From Planctomycetota bacterium (GTDB taxonomy: Bacteria; Planctomycetota; Phycisphaerae; Tepidisphaerales; Tepidisphaeraceae), in assembly GCA_039182125.1 (NCBI GenBank), contig JBCDCH010000003.1:53046-117045 (forward strand): DNA of 64,000 nucleotides, given 5' to 3'. How positions within the stretch are numbered: position 1 is the first letter of the stretch; the number at the start of each line of letters is the position of its first letter. The notes beneath the pieces were generated by a model. It was not told the origin of the DNA, did no database searches, and was given only the letters and a program-made list of their open reading frames with translations. Positions 19,735-28,066 of this stretch are shown in pieces. The position numbers were made by a program, and so were the translations under genes.

Positions 19735-19776
19735 AACCAGCAAGCCCACCGCTTTCGGGCGGTGGGCTTGCTGGTT
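19735..19776 (+). terminator. Strong hairpin after eno
   Basis: Perfect inverted repeat: AACCAGCAAGCCCACC (19735-19750) pairs with GGTGGGCTTGCTGGTT (19761-19776). The stem extends by two more pairs (GC/GC) to 18 bp with a TTTCGG loop. No T-tract follows on the plus strand. It lies between convergent genes (eno and the PEP-CTERM gene), so it could stop transcription from both sides. Confidence 0.8.
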
Positions 19777-19838
19777 GCATGGCCCCGTTCATGCCGGCGA
19801 CGCGAAGCGGCGAGCCGCGATCTTGTGGAATGGCGGCG

Positions 19839-20693
19839 TTACCGACGACGGCGGCCCAGTGCCAGCAGCGGGATCGCGGCGAGGCCGAGCGTGGCTGGCT
19901 CGGGGATGCCTACGACGGTGACGGCGTCGACGATCTGCGAGCCGGTGAACTCGTCGCCGCCTTCCATGAAGAGGGTGACCGTGCCGCTAAGCGTGTTGTA
20001 GATCACGAGGTCGTCGCGATTGAAGGTGACGCCGCCGATGGTCATCGTGTCCGAACTGCCACCTTCGGACGCGGCGAAAAGGAGCGTCTCGTCGTTCAGG
20101 ATGGCGGCCGCGCGTAGGTTGGGCTCCGTGCCGTTGATGAGCGAGCCGTCGAAGGCGAGGCTGGCGGTACCGGCCACGGGGTCGTAGCTGATCAAGTCTT
20201 CCTTGCCGTAGTCGACCCCGAACAGCGTCGCGTCGTTGCGTGTGGAGAAGAACACCAAGCCGTTGGGCAGCACGGAGACCGCGTCGATGTTGGGGACGCT
20301 GCCGCCTTGTCCGGTCAGACCGACCGCGCTGGCATCGAAGAACAGCGAGGCCGTCCCGGTGGTGCGGTCGAGTTCGATGAGGTCGCTTTCGGTAAAAGCT
20401 ACGCCGCCGATGGTGTCGCCGGCTTGGGTGGAGACGATCAGGTTGCCGTTGGGCATCTCGTGGGCGGCGATGAGGTTGCGGCTGATGCCGAACTCGTCCT
20501 CGAGATCGAAAAGTTGGGCAGCGACATCCGTGAGCGGGTCGTACTGGATGAGGGAGTCGTTCTCGAAGTTGACGCCGCTGAGGCCGGTCGGCGAGGCGGT
20601 CGAGAGCGCGATGGTCTGGGCGTGGGCGATCGACGTGGCCGCGAAAACCGTGAAGGCGGCACAGGTGACGAGGGGTCGAAATCGGGCGGGCAT
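19839..20693 (-). CDS. PEP-CTERM sorting signal protein
   Basis: 284 aa secreted protein. Signal peptide at the N-terminus (PLVTCAAFTVFAATSIAHAQ). C-terminus ends in the tripartite PEP-CTERM tag: PEPATLGLAAIPLLALG then RRRR, which directs exosortase processing at the membrane. Between them are about five repeats of a form like LIQYDPLTDVAAQLFD / LIELDRTTGTASLFFD / LISYDPVAGTASLAFD / LVIYNTLSGTVTLFM, consistent with a beta-propeller-like fold. No enzymatic motif seen. The plausible processing enzyme is the exosortase at 53.2-54.4 kb. ATG start; converges with eno. Confidence 0.9.
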   Translation of the reverse strand: MPARFRPLVTCAAFTVFAATSIAHAQTIALSTASPTGLSGVNFENDSLIQYDPLTDVAAQLFDLEDEFGISRNLIAAHEMPNGNLIVSTQAGDTIGGVAFTESDLIELDRTTGTASLFFDASAVGLTGQGGSVPNIDAVSVLPNGLVFFSTRNDATLFGVDYGKEDLISYDPVAGTASLAFDGSLINGTEPNLRAAAILNDETLLFAASEGGSSDTMTIGGVTFNRDDLVIYNTLSGTVTLFMEGGDEFTGSQIVDAVTVVGIPEPATLGLAAIPLLALGRRRR

Positions 20694-20854
20694 GGTCTCT
20701 CCTGTGGGTGAAACATCGACTCGGATCGATGAGTTTGCCCAAACAAGTTGGCAATGTCAACCTATTGCGAAGCCATCGCCCTTCGGCGGGCGGTGCCGAT
20801 GGGGACGAAGGTCCAGCTTCACGCTCCTCGGTCGCGTCGGCCGATAACGACGTA

Positions 20855-21322
20855 ATGCGTGCGGTTGGCAACCTCTGGGCGATCCCCGTGCTTTGTCTCG
20901 GTCTTGGGCTGATGGCGTGCGCGGTGCTCGTGCCGGCGGCGGCGGAGACGCGCGACCTCGCCCTGCGGCGTGATGTGCTCCAACAGGACCTGGATCACCT
21001 CGACATGCAGGCGGCCCGCAACGCCCAACTGCTCAACCGCATCGGCCAAGACCCGGTACTGGCCCAGCGGCTCGAGCGGCGTCAGCTCAATCGTGTCGAG
21101 GAGGGGGCCGAGCAGGTCGCGATCGGGCTGGAGCCATCGCCGTTTGCCAGCACGCCGTTCGCGCTGGTCGCGGTGGAAACGCCGAGCGAGATACCGGTGG
21201 CGACGACACGCGGCGGCCGGCTGATGGAGGCGTGCCTGGATGGCCGCGGGCGGTTGGTCGTATTCGGCTTCGCCGGACTCTGCATCGCGACCGGGCTGGT
21301 CTGCGGGAGTGTGCGGGAGTGA
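20855..21322 (+). CDS. Small bitopic membrane protein with coiled coil, unknown function
   Basis: 155 aa from the ATG at 20855. First helix LWAIPVLCLGLGLMACAVLVPA, then a charged helical segment TRDLALRRDVLQQDLDHLDMQAARNAQLLNRIG of coiled-coil type, then a short extracytoplasmic-like region and a second helix LVVFGFAGLCIATGLVCGS near the end. The layout is loosely FtsL/DivIC-like, but there is no specific signature, so no function is given. The frame is open upstream to 20708, but that part overlaps the promoter of the PEP-CTERM gene and is not convincing as coding sequence. Confidence 0.6.
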   Translation: MRAVGNLWAIPVLCLGLGLMACAVLVPAAAETRDLALRRDVLQQDLDHLDMQAARNAQLLNRIGQDPVLAQRLERRQLNRVEEGAEQVAIGLEPSPFASTPFALVAVETPSEIPVATTRGGRLMEACLDGRGRLVVFGFAGLCIATGLVCGSVRE

Positions 21323-21379
21323 ACCAATGCCCGACGTCGCCATTTGGTGTGACTCGGCAGGTGCGTGCGGTCTTGCCGA

Positions 21380-21399
21380 CCCACGGCTGAAGCCGTGGG
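21380..21399. repeat. Inverted repeat / bidirectional hairpin between convergent genes
   Basis: CCCACGGC (21380-21387), loop TGAA, GCCGTGGG (21392-21399). It sits between the ends of the bitopic membrane protein (21322) and the solute-binding lipoprotein (21411), where a two-way terminator is expected. The sequence also looks like the CCCACGGCTGAAGCCGTGGG-type repeat I recall as dispersed in planctomycete genomes; copy number cannot be checked from this window. Confidence 0.6.
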
Positions 21400-21410
21400 C
21401 TTTCGGGGGT

Positions 21411-22391
21411 CTACTCAACCGGTGGGAGTTCGCTTCGGTCGCGGCCTTCGAGGAGGCCGGTGGCACGGGCGATGGCGGGGCGGAGGATTCTGGCGATGTC
21501 CTCGTAGCGGACGTCGGTCGTCTGATCGCGTACCGAGGCGATGGTGAAATCGACGTTGGCCAACGCGGCTTCGACTTCGGCGGAGGCGAGATACGCCGCG
21601 AGTTTGGCGGCGTCGGTATCGTTCCGGCCGGCGACCAGCGCGACGGTGGTTGGGATGTACAACGTGTCGTTGGGGATGATGGCAGCGATGCCCGTGCGGT
21701 GGGCGACGTCATCGTTGTCGGTCAGGGCGTAGGTCGCGACGCCGTCGGCGACGGCCTGGGCGGCGGGGCCGTTGCCGCCAACGAGGGTGATCCCATTGTC
21801 CCGCAAGGCGCTGAAGTAAGCGTCGCCGGCGTCTTGGCCGAGCGTGGCGTAGATGAACGCGACGTGTCCGCCGGTGGTCCCGGCCGTGGGTCGGGCGGCG
21901 ACGACGCCTTCCGCAAATGCAAGGGATGAAAAGTTGGGTTTCTGGGCGATCTGCATCTGATCGGAGATGCCGATGACCCGCGCCCGCAGGCCGTTGCCGA
22001 CCCAGAAATTTCCGGTGCCTACGAAGCTCGGGTGGATATCGGCGGGGATATCGATCGGGCGGAAAAGGCCGTCCTCGGCGAGGCCGACGGTGTAGAACGG
22101 CTCGTTGCCCCACCACACGTCGGCACGGGGTCGGTCGCGCTCGGCACGGAGGCGCTCGGCCAGCCCGACCGATTTGCTTGCCTCGGTGTCGGTGACGAGC
22201 TTGACCGCGATGCCCGTGTCAGCCGTGAACCGCTCGACGATCGGTCGAGCGATCGGCTCGTCGACGGAGGTGTAGAGCACCAACTCGTCGGTTGCTTCGT
22301 CGCACCCGGCAAGCAGCGCGAGGAGCAACGAGCAGTGAGCGATGAGAATCAGAAAGTGGCGTACAACCGGCCTGTGTTGCTGGGGACTCAT
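21411..22391 (-). CDS. ABC transporter solute-binding lipoprotein (iron/thiamine-type family 1)
   Basis: 326 aa. Lipoprotein signal LILIAHCSLLLALLAGCDE with lipobox LAGC. The mature protein begins ELVLYTSVDEPIARPIVERF, matching Fbp/Fut-like periplasmic iron-binding proteins, and continues DVWWGNEPFYTVGLAEDGLF and VAARPTAGTTGGHVAFIYATLG with the typical hinge pattern. Ligand not predictable: ferric ion or another small solute is possible. No permease or ATPase gene lies nearby. Its ATG overlaps the stop of the upstream Gln-rich protein (4 nt), so both are on one transcript. Confidence 0.85.
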   Translation of the reverse strand: MSPQQHRPVVRHFLILIAHCSLLLALLAGCDEATDELVLYTSVDEPIARPIVERFTADTGIAVKLVTDTEASKSVGLAERLRAERDRPRADVWWGNEPFYTVGLAEDGLFRPIDIPADIHPSFVGTGNFWVGNGLRARVIGISDQMQIAQKPNFSSLAFAEGVVAARPTAGTTGGHVAFIYATLGQDAGDAYFSALRDNGITLVGGNGPAAQAVADGVATYALTDNDDVAHRTGIAAIIPNDTLYIPTTVALVAGRNDTDAAKLAAYLASAEVEAALANVDFTIASVRDQTTDVRYEDIARILRPAIARATGLLEGRDRSELPPVE

Positions 22392-24421
22392 TGCTCATCG
22401 CTTTCTTCGGTGAGCGAGTTGAAGTAGTTCCGCACGGCGTTTTGTGCTTCGCGGCTGATGCGTTGCTGGTCGACTTCGTCGGTCTGGTTCTTGACGGCCG
22501 ACTCGGCGACTTCCTTGAGTTGCTGCTTGGCTTCACCGACGAGGGCTTCGGCCTGAACGTAGTAGCTGGCGAGGAGTTGGCCGTCTTCCTGGTTCTCAGA
22601 GGGGGAGAACTCCTGCTTGACGCCGAAGGGGGCGGCGACTTTGCCGGGATCGCCGCCCTGCCCTTGGCCGGGTCCGCCACCACCACCGCCTTGCTGGCCT
22701 TGGCCGGGTTGGTTCCATTGGCCGCCTTGACCTTGGCCCTGCCCCTGACCGCCTTGCTGGCCTTGGTTGCCCTGGCCTTGTTGGCCGCCTTGGCCGCCGG
22801 GCTGACCGCCGGCTTGGGCCATCCCGCCTTGTTGGCCCTGGCCTTGGCCGCCCTGACCTTGTTGGCCTTGCTGTTGGCCCTGCTGACCGTTGCCCTGGGG
22901 GCCGTTGGGGTTCTGGTTCGCGGCGGCTTGTGCTTGTTGGGCGGCCTGCTGGGCGGCGCGGACGGCTTGCATGTCCTGCTGGATCGCCTGCATTTGCTGC
23001 ATCGTCTGCTGCATCTGCTGGGCACCTTGCTGCATGCCTTGTTGGGCCCCTTGTTGTGCGTTGGCCTGTTGTTGGGCACCGCCGGGCTGTTGACCACCTT
23101 GCTGGCCCTGTTGTCCTTGCTGAGCTTGGCCCTGCTGGGCGGCTTGCATGGCTTGGGCCATTTGTTGGGCGGCCTGGGCCATCTGGGCGGCTTGCTGCTG
23201 GGTATTGGCCTGGGCCTGCATCTGTTGCATGGCCTGCTGAATTTTCTGCTGTTGCTGCTGCGTCGGGCCTTGGCCGTTGTTCATCTGCTGCATGGCTTGT
23301 TGGGCCATTTGTTGCAGTTGCTGGGCAGCTTGCTGGTTGCCTTGCGCGGCCTGCTGCATGAGCTGGGCGGCCTGCTGCGCTTGCTGCTGGTTCATGCCCA
23401 TCTGCTGCAGTTGGTTCTGCATCTGCTGCTGGGCCTGGGGGTTGTTCGCGGCCTGCTGGAGTTGCTGGGCCATCTGCTGCATCTGCTGGGTGGCCTCGGC
23501 CTGCTTCTCCGGGGTCATCTCCTGGAAGTCATCGACGAGTTGCTCGATGGCCTCGGTGGCTTTGGAGAAGTCGCCTTCCTTGATCGCGTCGGATGCCTCG
23601 CCGACGGGGCCGTCGGCCCCTTCGAGCGGCGGCATGTTGGCGAGCATGCGCTGCTGCTCTCGTGCCTCGGCGAACTTCTGGTTGCCGCGAACCTGCTCGG
23701 CCAGCGCGTCCTGCAAACTTTCCAGCGACTGGCTCGCGGTTTGACGGGCCTGCTCGGGTTGGAATGTCGGCGACGCGAGCAACGATTCGAGGTCCGCTTT
23801 GGCTTGCTCGACCGACTCGTCAGCCATCACCACCGGCGGGGCCGCGTTGATCGTTTGCAGGGCCCGCTCGACGACCGCCTTGGCTTCGACTTCCGCTTGT
23901 TGCTGTTGCGCGAGGACGGCCGGGTCTTCGGCCGGGTTGTTGAACAGGTCGAAGTCGCCGAGAAAGGCGGCCGTCGCACCCATGCCCAGCAGCACGGCCA
24001 ATGCGAGCCACGCCGAGTTCGGGAACGCCGGGCGGAACTCCTTGCCGAGGTTGACGCCGGTCGCGGTCTGCTCGGCATCCTGCACGGCGGCACGGGCGAA
24101 CGGATCGCTGTCGTTGCGGAAAGACAACGCCGAGGCGAACTTGGACTTGAGTCCGAGCTTCTCGTCGATCGCCACAGCGGCCTCGTGCTCGGCGGGTCGA
24201 TTGACGAACGCCCAAATCATCGCCGCGACCAGCGCGAGCACCGCGCCGCCGATGAGCCAGAACATTTCGCCCGGCAGTCGCATGGCAAACACGCGCGCGG
24301 CGATGACGTACACCCACAGCGCTCCACCGGCGATCAGTAGCGTGACGGCCGCCCGTTTGAGCAGGTCGCCAAGGAGCATCTGCGTCCGAACCGCTGCGAC
24401 GTGTTTGTCCAAGCGCGACAT
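22388..24421 (-). CDS. Gln/Gly-rich membrane protein (DUF4175-like architecture)
   Basis: 677 aa. Two N-terminal helices (RAAVTLLIAGGALWVYVIAA, MFWLIGGAVLALVAAMIWAF), then the stretch HEAAVAIDEKLGLKSKFASALSF, a third helix (SAWLALAVLLGMGATAAFLG), a helical domain to about residue 310, then a 279-residue Gln/Met/Ala/Gly-rich tract (311-589), and a conserved-looking C-terminal segment (QEDGQLLASYYVQAEALVGEAKQ). The layout of helices, then a KLG...SALSF stretch, then a long Gln-rich tract, recalls DUF4175-like planctomycete proteins often found near MoxR/VWA genes, but none of those is nearby here. Function unknown. ATG start at 24421; divergent from hldE with 119 nt between starts. Confidence 0.8.
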   Translation of the reverse strand: MSRLDKHVAAVRTQMLLGDLLKRAAVTLLIAGGALWVYVIAARVFAMRLPGEMFWLIGGAVLALVAAMIWAFVNRPAEHEAAVAIDEKLGLKSKFASALSFRNDSDPFARAAVQDAEQTATGVNLGKEFRPAFPNSAWLALAVLLGMGATAAFLGDFDLFNNPAEDPAVLAQQQQAEVEAKAVVERALQTINAAPPVVMADESVEQAKADLESLLASPTFQPEQARQTASQSLESLQDALAEQVRGNQKFAEAREQQRMLANMPPLEGADGPVGEASDAIKEGDFSKATEAIEQLVDDFQEMTPEKQAEATQQMQQMAQQLQQAANNPQAQQQMQNQLQQMGMNQQQAQQAAQLMQQAAQGNQQAAQQLQQMAQQAMQQMNNGQGPTQQQQQKIQQAMQQMQAQANTQQQAAQMAQAAQQMAQAMQAAQQGQAQQGQQGQQGGQQPGGAQQQANAQQGAQQGMQQGAQQMQQTMQQMQAIQQDMQAVRAAQQAAQQAQAAANQNPNGPQGNGQQGQQQGQQGQGGQGQGQQGGMAQAGGQPGGQGGQQGQGNQGQQGGQGQGQGQGGQWNQPGQGQQGGGGGGPGQGQGGDPGKVAAPFGVKQEFSPSENQEDGQLLASYYVQAEALVGEAKQQLKEVAESAVKNQTDEVDQQRISREAQNAVRNYFNSLTEESDEQ
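22655..23491 (-). repeat. Low-complexity Gln-rich coding tract
   Basis: In-frame tract of QQ, QQM, QAQQ, GQQG and similar short units inside the membrane protein (residues 311-589). At DNA level it is a dense run of CAG/CAA-type codons (TTG/CTG on the plus strand). Such tracts are prone to slippage, so its length may vary between strains. Confidence 0.9.
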
Positions 24422-24540
24422 ATGCTGATGGTATCGGCAAGTGCCGCGAAAGTTACGCGTATTCCGACGGAACCGCGTTGCAGAGCAACGCAGCTTGGCG
24501 AATCTCTCCGTACATCACTCCGCATTCATCATTTCCGCCC

Positions 24541-26040
24541 ATGCCCACGCTCATCGACCTCGTCCACAACATGCCCGGCAAGCGGATCGTGCTGGTCGGC
24601 GACTTCATGCTCGATCGGTATCTCTACGGCAACGCCAACCGGCTCTCGCCCGAGGCGCCTGTGCCGGTGCTGCACTTTTCGCGGGAGGAGCAGCGGCTCG
24701 GCGGGGCGGGATCGGTCGCGGCGGACCTGGCGGCGCTGGGCTGCGGGGTGCATTGCGTCGGCGTGACCGGCACCGATGCGGCCGCGACGGAACTGCGGCG
24801 GTTGCTCGAAGATGCCGACGCCAACGCGGACGATCTGGTTCCCGACAGTTCACGCCCGACGACGGCGAAGGTGCGGTTGGTCGGACGCGTGAGCAATCGC
24901 CCGGGCCAGATGTTGCGGCTGGACTACGAGGACGCCGGCCCGGTGTCGGCGGACGTGGAGGACGAGATCGTCCGCCGGGCCGAGGGTGCGCTGGCGGACG
25001 CCGATGCGCTGTGCCTGGAGGATTATGCGAAAGGCGTGCTGACGCCGGGCGTGTGTCGGCGGCTGATCGAGGCGGCCCGCGCGCTGGGCAAGCCGGTGCT
25101 GATCGACCCGGCCTGCGTGGAGGATTTTTCGATCTACCGAGGTGCGACACTGTTGAAGCTCAACCGCGTCGAGACGTGCAAGGCGACCGGCCAGCCATGT
25201 GAGACGATCGAGGACTTCGAACGCTCGGCCCGGGACTTGCTGGATCGGCTCGATCTCGAAGCGGTCGTCGTGACCGCCGACAAGGACGGGGCGTATCTCG
25301 CGACCAAGGACGGCGTCGCCCGGCACCTCGCGACCAAGGCACGCGACGTGTCGGACGTGACCGGCGCGGGCGACATGATGCTCGCGGGGTTGGCCGCGGC
25401 GCGGGCCGCGGGGGCGGACTGGGCATCGGCGACGGCGCTGGCCAACGTCGCGGCGGGGCTGGAAGTGGAGCGGTTCGGCGCGGTGCCGGTGACGCCGCAG
25501 GAGATCATCGCCGAGCTGCTCGCCGAAGCCCACGCGGCCGGCGGAAAGGTTCGCGAGCTTGCAACGCTGCTCCCCGAGATCGCCCAGCACAAAGCCGCCG
25601 GCAAACGCATCGTCTTCACCAACGGCTGCTTCGACGTGCTCCACCTCGGTCACGTGCAGTACTTCCGCTTCGCCCGCCAGCAGGGCGACGTACTCGTCGT
25701 CGGCGTGAACACCGACGCGAGCATCTCCAAGCTCAAGGGCGAGAAGCGCCCCGTCGTGCCTGAGGACGATCGCGTCGGTGTGCTCGAGGAACTGGAGTCG
25801 ATCGACTATTTGGTGAAGTTCGGCGACGACACGCCGATGCGGCTCATCGAGGCGATCCTGCCGGATGTGCTGGTCAAGGGTGCGGACTATGCCGAGCACG
25901 AGGTCGTGGGCCACGAGGTGGTCAAAGCCCACGGCGGCAGCGTCGCGCTGGCCCCGCTGGTCGACGGGCGCAGCACGACGAACCTGATCGCCCGGGTGCT
26001 GGATGCGTACGGAAGCGGGCCTGAAAAAGCCCACGCCTAG
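24541..26040 (+). CDS. hldE: Bifunctional heptose-7-phosphate kinase / heptose-1-phosphate adenylyltransferase
   Basis: 499 aa, two fused domains for ADP-heptose synthesis, the sugar donor of the lipopolysaccharide inner core; cytoplasmic. Residues 1-320: PfkB-type kinase with VGDFMLDRYLYG, RLSPEAPVPVL, RLGGAGSVAADLAALG, SSRPTTAKVRLV and DVTGAGDMMLAG (catalytic Asp). From about 355: nucleotidyltransferase with FTNGCFDVLHLGHVQYF (HxGH), VGVNTDASISKLKGEKRPV and LVKGADYAEHEVVGHEVV. ATG 24541 was chosen because the 21 upstream in-frame codons do not look conserved. It supports an LPS-bearing outer membrane together with the lpx genes at 47-51 kb. Confidence 0.96.
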   Translation: MPTLIDLVHNMPGKRIVLVGDFMLDRYLYGNANRLSPEAPVPVLHFSREEQRLGGAGSVAADLAALGCGVHCVGVTGTDAAATELRRLLEDADANADDLVPDSSRPTTAKVRLVGRVSNRPGQMLRLDYEDAGPVSADVEDEIVRRAEGALADADALCLEDYAKGVLTPGVCRRLIEAARALGKPVLIDPACVEDFSIYRGATLLKLNRVETCKATGQPCETIEDFERSARDLLDRLDLEAVVVTADKDGAYLATKDGVARHLATKARDVSDVTGAGDMMLAGLAAARAAGADWASATALANVAAGLEVERFGAVPVTPQEIIAELLAEAHAAGGKVRELATLLPEIAQHKAAGKRIVFTNGCFDVLHLGHVQYFRFARQQGDVLVVGVNTDASISKLKGEKRPVVPEDDRVGVLEELESIDYLVKFGDDTPMRLIEAILPDVLVKGADYAEHEVVGHEVVKAHGGSVALAPLVDGRSTTNLIARVLDAYGSGPEKAHA

Positions 26041-26049
26041 GGCATGGGC
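26029..26049 (+). terminator. Weak hairpin overlapping hldE stop
   Basis: GCCCACGCC (26029-26037) and GGCATGGGC (26041-26049) form a 9-bp stem with one mismatch around the TAG stop, followed by CTTGTTC. It lies between convergent genes, so termination is plausible but unproven. Confidence 0.35.
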
Positions 26050-26078
26050 CTTGTTCGGAGTCGCGCTCGGAGACGTTT

Positions 26079-26588
26079 TTACGGGCGGACGGGCCGGGCG
26101 CCTTCGCACTTGGTCGCGGCCTGGGACATGATGGCTTGAGCTTGTCGGCTGGTCGCGGGGGCCCACTCTTCCATGTCGGCGATGTTTTCGGGAAGAGCGA
26201 TCATTTTGCCGGTGATCTCAAGTTCCATCGTGCCCATCGCCAACTCCGGCGATGCGTCCGGGGCACGAGCGGCCCGCAACGTTTCCTGGGCCTGGGGGGT
26301 GTAACCCTCGATGTAACCGATGTACCGCTCGCCGTCCGGACATTCGTAGACGAACGCGCGGAACGCCTTGGCACCGTCCTTGTCGAACGGATAGATCTTG
26401 GAAGCCTCATCGGCGAAGAACGTTTGGCCGTCGGTCGTGTAGTAGAACTCCAGGCTGCCGCCACTGAGATCGGGGCGGCCGCTGCACATCAGTTGTCCGG
26501 CCACGAAGAGCAGGGCGATACCGATGATCACGATGGTCGCGATCGTGACGATCTTTTCATTCTGGTTGAGCGTTTCGCGAATGCCCAC
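26079..26588 (-). CDS. Single-pass membrane protein of unknown function
   Basis: 169 aa. GTG start at 26588 preceded by AGGAGG at ideal spacing, which fixes the start; upstream frame is not coding-like. After RETLNQNEKI comes one membrane helix (VTIATIVIIGIALLFVAGQL), then an extracytoplasmic domain with LEFYYTTDGQTFFADEASKIYPFDKDG (strand-rich), AFRAFVYECPDGERYIGYIEG and a Cys pair pattern (C..C near CPDGERY and ATKCEG). I recall similar small proteins with a NQNEK-type start in planctomycetes; no function is known to me. Confidence 0.75.
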   Translation of the reverse strand: MGIRETLNQNEKIVTIATIVIIGIALLFVAGQLMCSGRPDLSGGSLEFYYTTDGQTFFADEASKIYPFDKDGAKAFRAFVYECPDGERYIGYIEGYTPQAQETLRAARAPDASPELAMGTMELEITGKMIALPENIADMEEWAPATSRQAQAIMSQAATKCEGARPVRP

Positions 26589-26820
26589 GGGGATCCTCCT
26601 GGAGTCACTCGGTCCGTCTCGCGGACGGCCGGTCTTCGCCGGGCGGTCGAATGACTGCCATATCTCGGCGGTTTCCGATCGTATCGCCTTCGGGCCGGCG
26701 TCACAATCGGCAACCATTCACGGCGTCGGGTCCGATACGGGCCGGTGTTCGGCCGGATTCGGCGCTGCGGTGGTGACTGGCACCGGATTAGCTTGGGCTG
26801 AAACCGACAACGGAAAAGCC

Positions 26821-27093
26821 ATGGAAGACACATTCAACGGACGGCACAGCGATACGACCCCGCCGAACGGCACCGGGCATGGCCCGACACACGACTCGGC
26901 CGCCGACGCGATCGACCCCGAGGCGCTACGTGAAGAAGCCGAGCGTCAACTCAACGAAGCGGCCCAGCAGGCCCGGGAAAAGCTCGGGGACCTGCAAAGC
27001 GGCATCGAGAACTACATCCGCGAGAAGCCGGTGCAGACACTGCTCGTCGCCGCAGGCGTCGGCCTGCTCGTCGGCACCTTGCTCAAACGCTAG
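26821..27093 (+). CDS. DUF883 / YqjD-like membrane protein
   Basis: 90 aa. Polar N-terminus, charged helix (DPEALREEAERQLNEAAQQA) and C-terminal membrane helix TLLVAAGVGLLVGTLLKR, exactly the DUF883 (ElaB/YqjD) layout including the G-x-G-L-L-x-R end. E. coli YqjD binds ribosomes and the inner membrane in stationary phase; family membership is well supported, function here is by analogy. Upstream region 26589-26820 is divergent and probably holds the promoter. First of a trio. Confidence 0.85.
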   Translation: MEDTFNGRHSDTTPPNGTGHGPTHDSAADAIDPEALREEAERQLNEAAQQAREKLGDLQSGIENYIREKPVQTLLVAAGVGLLVGTLLKR

Positions 27094-27099
27094 GTCAAG

Positions 27100-27645
27100 G
27101 TGCCCGTGACCGACGATCCAACCCATGGCACGGATGCGTCTTCATCCACGGAGCCGAAAGGTGACGCTGCGCCGGACGCGACCGGTTCGTTCAAGTCGGC
27201 GGCCGGCAATCTGGGCGAGATCGGTGCCTACGCCTTGCAGTACGCATCGGCACAGGTCGATCGGACAGTTGCCGCGATTCGGAACGCCGCACTCAGCGTT
27301 TTTCTTGGGATCGTTGCCGGGGTGATCGCATTGGCGATCGCGGTGACATCGGCGGCACTTTTGGTCATCGGTTTGGCACAGGGCGTCGCGGCAGCGATCA
27401 GCGACGACCCGAGCGTCGGTGCCGCATGGCACGGCAACGTCATCGTCGGCGGCGTGCTCAGTTTGGTGACGGTTCTCGGAGTTTGGCTGGTGTCCAAATG
27501 GATCAAGTCCGCCGCGTTCGCCGCCACGGTGCGCCGGTACGAGAGAATGCAACAAGCTCAGCGTGACACGGTCGGCCACACCGCCGGCGAGCGTGCCGCG
27601 GAGAAGATCAAGGCAAAAGCGAATGACGATACGAGCCACCACTGA
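27100..27645 (+). CDS. YqjE / phage-holin-3-like (DUF1469) membrane protein
   Basis: 181 aa. Two predicted membrane helices (ALSVFLGIVAGVIALAIAVTSAALLVIGLA and VIVGGVLSLVTVLGVWLVSKW) in the DUF1469/YqjE pattern, flanked by an acidic N-terminus and a basic C-terminal helix (ERMQQAQRDTVGHTAGERAA). Start is GTG 27100 or GTG 27106. In enterobacteria YqjE lies directly after YqjD, the same order seen here, 6 nt after the DUF883 gene. Role unknown beyond membrane association. Confidence 0.8.
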   Translation: MPVTDDPTHGTDASSSTEPKGDAAPDATGSFKSAAGNLGEIGAYALQYASAQVDRTVAAIRNAALSVFLGIVAGVIALAIAVTSAALLVIGLAQGVAAAISDDPSVGAAWHGNVIVGGVLSLVTVLGVWLVSKWIKSAAFAATVRRYERMQQAQRDTVGHTAGERAAEKIKAKANDDTSHH

Positions 27646-28066
27646 GTCGGAGTTTCTCGCCCAGCGTGCCGCCGAGGCGAAGGCCGGGATCGGTCGGGCC
27701 TTCGCGCTCGGCAAGGACAGCGTCAGGCACGCCGTCGATCCCCGACGTCTCGCCCAGGCCCATCCGTTCATGGCGTTGGGTGGAGCCATGGTTGCCGGCA
27801 TCGCGGCTGTATGGGTGGCGGTTCCGTCGAAGCGACAAAAGGCCAACGATGAGACGGTCAAAGCAAAGCCGCCGCGAAAGTGGCGCAAGCAGCTTTTGCG
27901 GGTTGGGTTTCGGTTGGCCAAGCCGATGATCATCCGCACCATCACTACAGCCCTCAGCGGGGCCAAAGGCGGGAATGCCGGGCCAGGGCAACAGGCCGGC
28001 ACCGCGACCGGGCAATCCCCGACCGAGCCGCTATCATCCGGCGATGCAGCAGCTGGACGCCGATAG
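27623..28066 (+). CDS. Third gene of YqjD/YqjE-type cluster, basic membrane protein
   Basis: 147 aa. One hydrophobic segment (HPFMALGGAMVAGIAAVWVAV) with charged flanks and basic C-terminal region (PPRKWRKQLLRVGFRLAKPM). Occupies the position of YqjK but no clear similarity is visible. ATG 27623 overlaps the upstream gene by 23 nt; its end overlaps the STAS gene by 23 nt, so the cluster is probably one coupled unit. Confidence 0.65.
   Translation: MTIRATTESEFLAQRAAEAKAGIGRAFALGKDSVRHAVDPRRLAQAHPFMALGGAMVAGIAAVWVAVPSKRQKANDETVKAKPPRKWRKQLLRVGFRLAKPMIIRTITTALSGAKGGNAGPGQQAGTATGQSPTEPLSSGDAAAGRR

Noticed and set aside
22391..24340. 649-codon plus-strand open frame, Leu-rich
   Set aside because: Antisense of the Gln-rich tract (CAG read backwards gives CTG Leu); not a real membrane protein.
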